From NCBI GenBank assembly GCA_914767715.1, contig OU612071.1:24179681-24239680 (forward strand): a stretch of DNA of 60,000 nucleotides, in the 5' to 3' direction. The notes beneath the pieces are model-generated. The model was not told the DNA's origin and made no database searches. It saw only the letters and a list, made by a program, of their open reading frames with translations. Positions within the stretch are counted from its first letter, which is position 1. Every line of letters begins with the position of its first letter. This document shows positions 57,379-60,000 of this stretch, piece by piece. A program made the translations under genes and the position numbers. The DNA comes from Membranipora membranacea (taxonomy: Eukaryota > Bryozoa > Gymnolaemata > Cheilostomatida > Membraniporidae).

Positions 57379-60000
57379 AACAGGCTTGCATCATGAAATA
57401 CCTGTGACACAGAATAAATGTCTTTCATATGTTTTTGCCCGCAATCTGAGCAAAAAGCTATAGCTAACGTCACTAGGCACTGATTTTCTTCATCCTTGAT
57501 TTTGGTACACCAATCTACACATATTTAAAATTAATACCAATACAATGATGGTCTGAAATAAACAGGGAGGGTGGGATATACCCTCTGCCACCCTCCCTGA
57601 AATATCAAACTCAAGCAATTAAATTTGAGTCCATAATTGCAAACAATTTGATATTGTCTTCTACAATATAGCTAGTCTACAGGAGCGAACTCTCACTGCA
57701 GGAGCCATTGAAAATTTTTGGCAATAACAGGATAATCTCATTCATTGAACCCACCATACACAGACCATTTATAAGAGATTTTATCAAGTAACATTACATA
57801 GCACACTTTCATGTGTAAATACCTAGAGATAATAATCAGCCTTCACTCTATTGTTTCTTGGGGGATTAGGCTTCACATCCATTGTAAACTCAATATCAAT
57901 GAAACTATTTCAAAGAGACAGGAGACACCTATCCTTGTTTAGGTGAACAAACTCAGAGTAGTTTTCACAATAGATGTTTCAATAACAAACCCAGGTGAAA
58001 TCACCAAGCAGGGTTTATGGTTATGGTTAATCATCACATTGGGCCTATTTGAAAAGCTGGCAATACACAGTACTCAAAACATGTGAAAAATACGTAATCA
58101 AGTGTTTACAGCTGAGAAGAAATGTGTTTCCCTGATCTGACAAAACACTAGAGTCAAGAAGTTTTGAAATATTACAACATAACACAGTGGAATTGCTGTG
58201 TGTGCCCCTGTACAATGTAAAATGATACAATGCTTGGATGCTGCTTGAATTTGCTACTCTTTGACAGGGATTTCCGAGATCTTGTTACTATTGTCATTGC
58301 TAATAGTGTTGCTTGATGTGTAAAATTGCTGTAAGGTTATGATCTGGGCAAGCTCATAAGACTTGACAAATTATCTTATAGGTATTAAAAATGAAGAGTG
58401 TACTGTGGTCACATTAACCCCCATTCATGGGTACTGAAATGACTAAGGTAAAATATTGAATAAATCTGCCGGTCCCTGTTTTAGAATCCTAATATTCTCT
58501 GTCATGTGGAGGTTTCTAAAATTACTGGTTTTTCTATCATACCTAAGTAATTTTTATATTCTGCTTTCAAAATTAAATAAGGGTTCCATCTTCATTTTAG
58601 GAACAATAATCTAAGTCAGCATTCGATGCTCATAACCTGTTAGCATTTTAAGTGACGTCGTGTTAGAAGACAAGACTACAGGTTCACATCAAACCTTCAT
58701 TGTGATATTAATTTTGTAACATTGTATTGTGCTGAGTGTGAGGCCTCTATACGATTCAATACTTTTCATTGTTTCAAAATTTGGTAAACAAAGGAATCCT
58801 TTATATGCTGTGCCTCGTTCTATACAATACAGGATAAATGTACCATGTCAGCTTGCATCAAAAGTTTATATGAGAAAACTGAGAATAAATTTTAAGAAAT
58901 GCTGCATTAAATGAAGGGAAATAGCGATAGAGTGATCCAAAATGATTCATATATTGATATCATCATAATGTGGTTAGCAAAAAAATTTGACGCTTCTAGC
59001 ATATGTAGAAGTGCATTTTAATTGAGTCATCTGGTTTAAAGATAAATTTTTGCCAACAATTCATCATTTTTTATGAAATTCATGATTTTTTGCATTCATT
59101 TTGTGGATTAAATGGTAATTCAACCACCAAGCCTGCACAATAACTTTCAATCAATTTGTGATGGTTTCTGCATCAAATTTAAAAAATGTAGGGGGAGATA
59201 ACGAGGAAACCATATAAGTCACTGAGTATCATTTATAGGTAAGCCTACCTGACATTGAGTAGGTTAAATTACCATGGTCTTGTATTCCTTTGGCAGATGA
59301 GTGTAAGTTAAAAACTGTAAGTATCAAACGGCGGCTTGGTCCCATATAGATTGCTGAAAGTATTTTCTGAGACCATGACAAGATGGAGATGACAGCTGTG
59401 ATCAGTTTCCGTTTTAAAAACAAGAAATCCTGTTCTCCGGCGAAAACGGGATTCGGTATTCCCGAAACTGAAGTTTCCGTATATCAAGGGTTCCGCTTTC
59501 CGCAGGATCCGTTTCCGTTTTCCGTTATACGGAAATTCTTATTCCTTATTCCTGATTCCTTGATCCTGATACCTTATTGTTTCTTACAATACATTTATTA
59601 TCAGTGCCCTTTTGTTTTGATGATCATTTCTTTTATTGCTTCCATACGATGATACACTTCTAATCACTAGCTGACAATAATAATAACTGCTCACTAAGAG
59701 CGCACATCAAGTGGGCGTGACTAAATAATATGCACGTGACTAACATTCACAATAAGATATGATGTAGTGCACAGATACAAACTATACAGTGAAGTTTATT
59801 TTGGCTACATAGCCCCTTCTGTCTCTGAGCGGTATCCACGCTACAGAGACACAAAAATTCTTTCAACAAAATACTCGAATGATAGCAAAGGATGAACAAA
59901 AAGGGTAATAAGCAACTGTATTTACAACTACAATAACCAGTACTGTAGATTAATGAAGATACCACATGGCTAATGTAAGTTCAAGGATTTATTCATATCC
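57379..60000. other. No gene recognised
   Basis: It contains a G/C-rich hairpin (57563-57599, CAGGGAGGGTGG / CCACCCTCCCTG) and a TTCCG-rich low-complexity tract (59403-59575). No exon or RNA gene could be supported. Confidence 0.4.
59403..59575. repeat. TTCCG-rich low-complexity tract with palindromes
   Basis: Repeated GTTTCCG / TTCCG / GATTCC words, with CAGTTTCCG and CGAAACTG forming an inverted pair at 59403-59472 and TTCCGTTATACGGAA at about 59520. It could be a decayed minisatellite. Confidence 0.5.

Overview
This is nuclear DNA of a multicellular animal, most likely an invertebrate, although the sequence does not name the species. It is AT-rich and has intron-split genes with GT-AG junctions, a eukaryotic tRNA-Lys(UUU), and several animal transposon groups side by side: hAT, Kolobok-type, a CR1/L2-like LINE and BEL/Pao. 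There are no operons or bacterial genes. Most of the window is mobile DNA in different states of decay, often nested.

Layout. Bases 1-3826 (minus) hold the 5' and central exons of a broken hAT-derived transposase of the ZMYM1/P52rIPK type, cut off by the window's left edge. Bases 4245-5122 hold two inverted-repeat elements. From about 5783 to 11810 lies a collapsed BEL/Pao retrotransposon (minus) with only a decayed gag left. A non-LTR retrotransposon has inserted into one of its putative LTRs, and a 302-bp hAT-type MITE with a perfect 8-bp target duplication into the other. Bases 12.9-15.5 kb hold a duplicated, unidentified repeat whose second copy is split by a 398-bp MITE at TTAA. The first copy preserves the empty site. 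Bases 16.4-19.2 kb contain a possible membrane-segment exon, a proline-rich orphan coding stretch and a 357-bp foldback MITE.

The best host gene candidate is on the minus strand, 27430 to 21982. Nine exons keep reading frame across every junction and encode an unrecognised protein with a signal peptide. About 280 bp upstream of its start codon sits the main feature of the window: a 9,950-bp transposon (27712-37661) with terminal inverted repeats of about 250-270 bp. It carries two divergently placed genes. The minus-strand gene is a 12-exon transposase with an N-terminal THAP zinc finger and a DDE-type core. The plus-strand gene resembles the intracellular domain of P2X7 receptors. Terminal sequence, TTAA-type target and domains point to the Kolobok superfamily. 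The 398-bp MITE and a second 334-bp copy at 57041 share its terminal ACYACTGCTGCC and TTAA target, so they are probably its non-autonomous passengers.

To the right, 37.7-43.3 kb is largely featureless. It is followed by the tRNA-Lys gene, two small MITE-like elements, a second hAT transposase pseudogene (plus strand, about 45.0-48.1 kb) and a 2.6-kb foldback element with composite arms (48245-50846). Bases 50.8-60 kb contain no gene I can recognise apart from the second MITE copy.
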